The translations under genes were made by a program, and so were the position numbers. 14,613 nucleotides of DNA, from NCBI GenBank assembly GCA_963560245.1, contig CAUWNS010000040.1:1-14613 (forward strand), written 5' to 3'. Origin of the DNA: Pseudoruminococcus_B sp937901805 (GTDB taxonomy: Bacteria; Bacillota; Clostridia; Oscillospirales; Ruminococcaceae). Positions 13,740 through 14,613 of this stretch are shown one piece after another; positions within the stretch are counted from its first letter, which is position 1, and each line of letters begins with the position of its first letter. The notes below the pieces were generated by a model. It was not told the DNA's origin and searched no databases. It was given only the letters and a program-made list of their open reading frames with translations.

Positions 13740-14075
13740 ATGGGAAATCAGGAAAAGAAAACCGCAGCCCCAGGGCAGTACCGGGAGTGTCCCTGTCACC
13801 ACAAGGCGACGCCCCGCAGTGAAAAGGAATTGACGCTGCTGCAAAACCGTATTAAACGGATGGTCGGACAGCTCGGCGGCATCAGCAAGATGCTGGAAGA
13901 CAACCGCTACTGCGGGGACATCCTGATGCAGGTTGCCGCAGTAGAAAGCGCTCTGCAATCCTTTGGATACCTGGTCTTGCAGAACCACATGGAAACCTGT
14001 GTGGTAGAAGAAGTGCAGAAGGGAAATACTCAAGTGATTGAGGAAGCCATAGAACTGATCAAAAGGCTGAAATAG
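13740..14075 (+). CDS. csoR: CsoR-family copper-sensing transcriptional repressor
   Basis: A 111-residue helical repressor of the CsoR/RcnR (DUF156) family, which leaves DNA when it binds Cu(I). It starts at an ATG 7 bases after AGGAGG; an in-frame TTG at 13734 is less well placed. The family core begins at ELTLLQNRIKRMVGQLGGIS. The copper ligands are present with the exact CsoR spacing: Cys58 (in RYCGDIL), then 24 residues to His83 and 3 to Cys87 (NHMETC). The C-H-C set points to copper rather than nickel, cobalt or formaldehyde. The N-terminus has an extra CPCHH cluster (about residues 13-17) that could also bind metal. It is autoregulated through the two upstream palindromes and is followed 15 bases later by the copper ATPase. 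Confidence 0.92.
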   Translation: MGNQEKKTAAPGQYRECPCHHKATPRSEKELTLLQNRIKRMVGQLGGISKMLEDNRYCGDILMQVAAVESALQSFGYLVLQNHMETCVVEEVQKGNTQVIEEAIELIKRLK

Positions 14076-14090
14076 AGAGGAGGATCTTTT

Positions 14091-14613
14091 TTGAAAACAG
14101 AAAAGTACAATGTGACCGGGATGACCTGTGCGGCCTGTCAGGCCAACGTCACCCGGTGCGTCCAAAAGCTGAACGGGATTGAGGACGTCAACGTCAGCCT
14201 GCTGGCGAACCAGATGACGGTGACCTATGACGAGAACGCTCTGGACCCGCAGACAATTATTGGAGCAGTAAAAGAAATCGGTTACGGTGCGTCTTCTCTG
14301 GAGCAGCAGGCACAGTCCAAAGAAGGTGGATTTCGCGGCGAATGGCAGATGAGAAAGGAACAGGCAGAAGAGAGCCGGAAAAGCATGAAGTATCGGCTTG
14401 TAGCCTCTGTTATCCTGCTGATCCCCCTGATGTACGTCGCCATGGGGGGAATGATGAACCTGCCGATGCCGTCCTTTTTGGTCGGTATGGAAAACACGCT
14501 CGTCAACGCTTTATTGCAGCTGATCATTACCGTGCCCATCCTGTTTATCAACCGGCACTTTTTCCAAAACGGACTGAAATCCCTGTTCCACCGTGCACCC
14601 AATATGGATTCTC
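14091..14613 (+). CDS. copA: Copper-exporting P-type ATPase, N-terminal part (3' end outside window)
   Basis: The frame is open from a TTG at 14091 to the window end (174 codons). The TTG lies 7 bases after AGGAGG and is the natural start. Residues 1-70 form a heavy-metal-associated domain with the copper-binding GMTCAAC at 10-16. A charged helical linker leads into membrane helices from about residue 101 (YRLVASVILLIPLMYVAMGG, then ALLQLIITVPILFI). The visible part ends at APNMDS, the conserved start of the next transmembrane pair in P1B-type ATPases. The phosphorylation DKTGT and CPC motifs lie beyond the edge. Co-transcription with csoR makes copper export the clear role. The coding DNA of csoR and copA is visibly richer in G and C than the flanking intergenic DNA. 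Confidence 0.93.
   Translation, partial: MKTEKYNVTGMTCAACQANVTRCVQKLNGIEDVNVSLLANQMTVTYDENALDPQTIIGAVKEIGYGASSLEQQAQSKEGGFRGEWQMRKEQAEESRKSMKYRLVASVILLIPLMYVAMGGMMNLPMPSFLVGMENTLVNALLQLIITVPILFINRHFFQNGLKSLFHRAPNMDS

Noticed and set aside
1..14613. CRISPR arrays, tRNA/rRNA genes, intact insertion sequences
   Set aside because: I looked for regularly spaced repeats, tRNA-like cloverleaf sequence and transposase motifs and saw none.

Overview
The window looks like chromosome from a low-to-mid GC anaerobic Firmicute, most likely a gut Clostridia of the Oscillospiraceae/Acutalibacteraceae kind. This rests on strong AGGAGG-type ribosome sites, TTGNNN-N17-TATNNT promoters, GTG and TTG starts, and the gene families present (DUF1836, DUF1284, DUF3795, TfoX-N, two-domain Pap, CsoR/CopA). 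The taxonomic call is inference; no rRNA or marker gene is present. Most of the window is ordinary core genome broken by short decayed accessory patches.

Left part (1-5100). The 3' end of a MATE efflux gene closes at a strong hairpin terminator. About 320 bases of unassigned DNA follow, up to a second, 22-bp perfect bidirectional terminator. That second hairpin ends a three-gene minus-strand operon (3280 down to 1435): an unrecognised 161-aa protein, an unlisted 56-aa single-pass membrane protein, and a DUF1266 protein. The genes are tightly packed and the last two overlap at an ATGA junction. This is the best candidate here for an undescribed system. Next comes a TetR-family regulator with its own promoter, a candidate operator and a terminator, but no obvious target gene beside it. 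Upstream of it, about 750 bases hold decayed remnants of what looks like a mobile-element relaxase tail.

Middle part (5104-8399). A membrane-anchored HtrA/DegP-like protease has a long Q/P-rich cytoplasmic N-terminus and its own terminator. A broken DUF3795 gene is followed directly by an intact TfoX N-terminal-domain gene. A convergent hemolysin III/TrhA-type membrane protein lies on the other strand, with a shared terminator between the two.

Right part (8400-14613). A DUF1836 protein and the two-domain polyphosphate:AMP phosphotransferase form a two-gene operon behind a clear sigma-A promoter. They are followed by a DUF1343/NamZ-like muramidase homologue lacking a signal peptide, a cysteine-rich DUF1284 protein, and thioredoxin reductase with its own promoter and terminator. 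A short ORF interrupted by an in-frame TAG precedes a textbook copper module. There csoR and copA (cut by the window end) are driven by a promoter carrying two 19-bp palindromes, AATACCC-N5-GGGTATT. One sits exactly between -35 and -10 and the other just downstream of the start site.

No tRNA, rRNA, CRISPR array or intact insertion sequence was seen.
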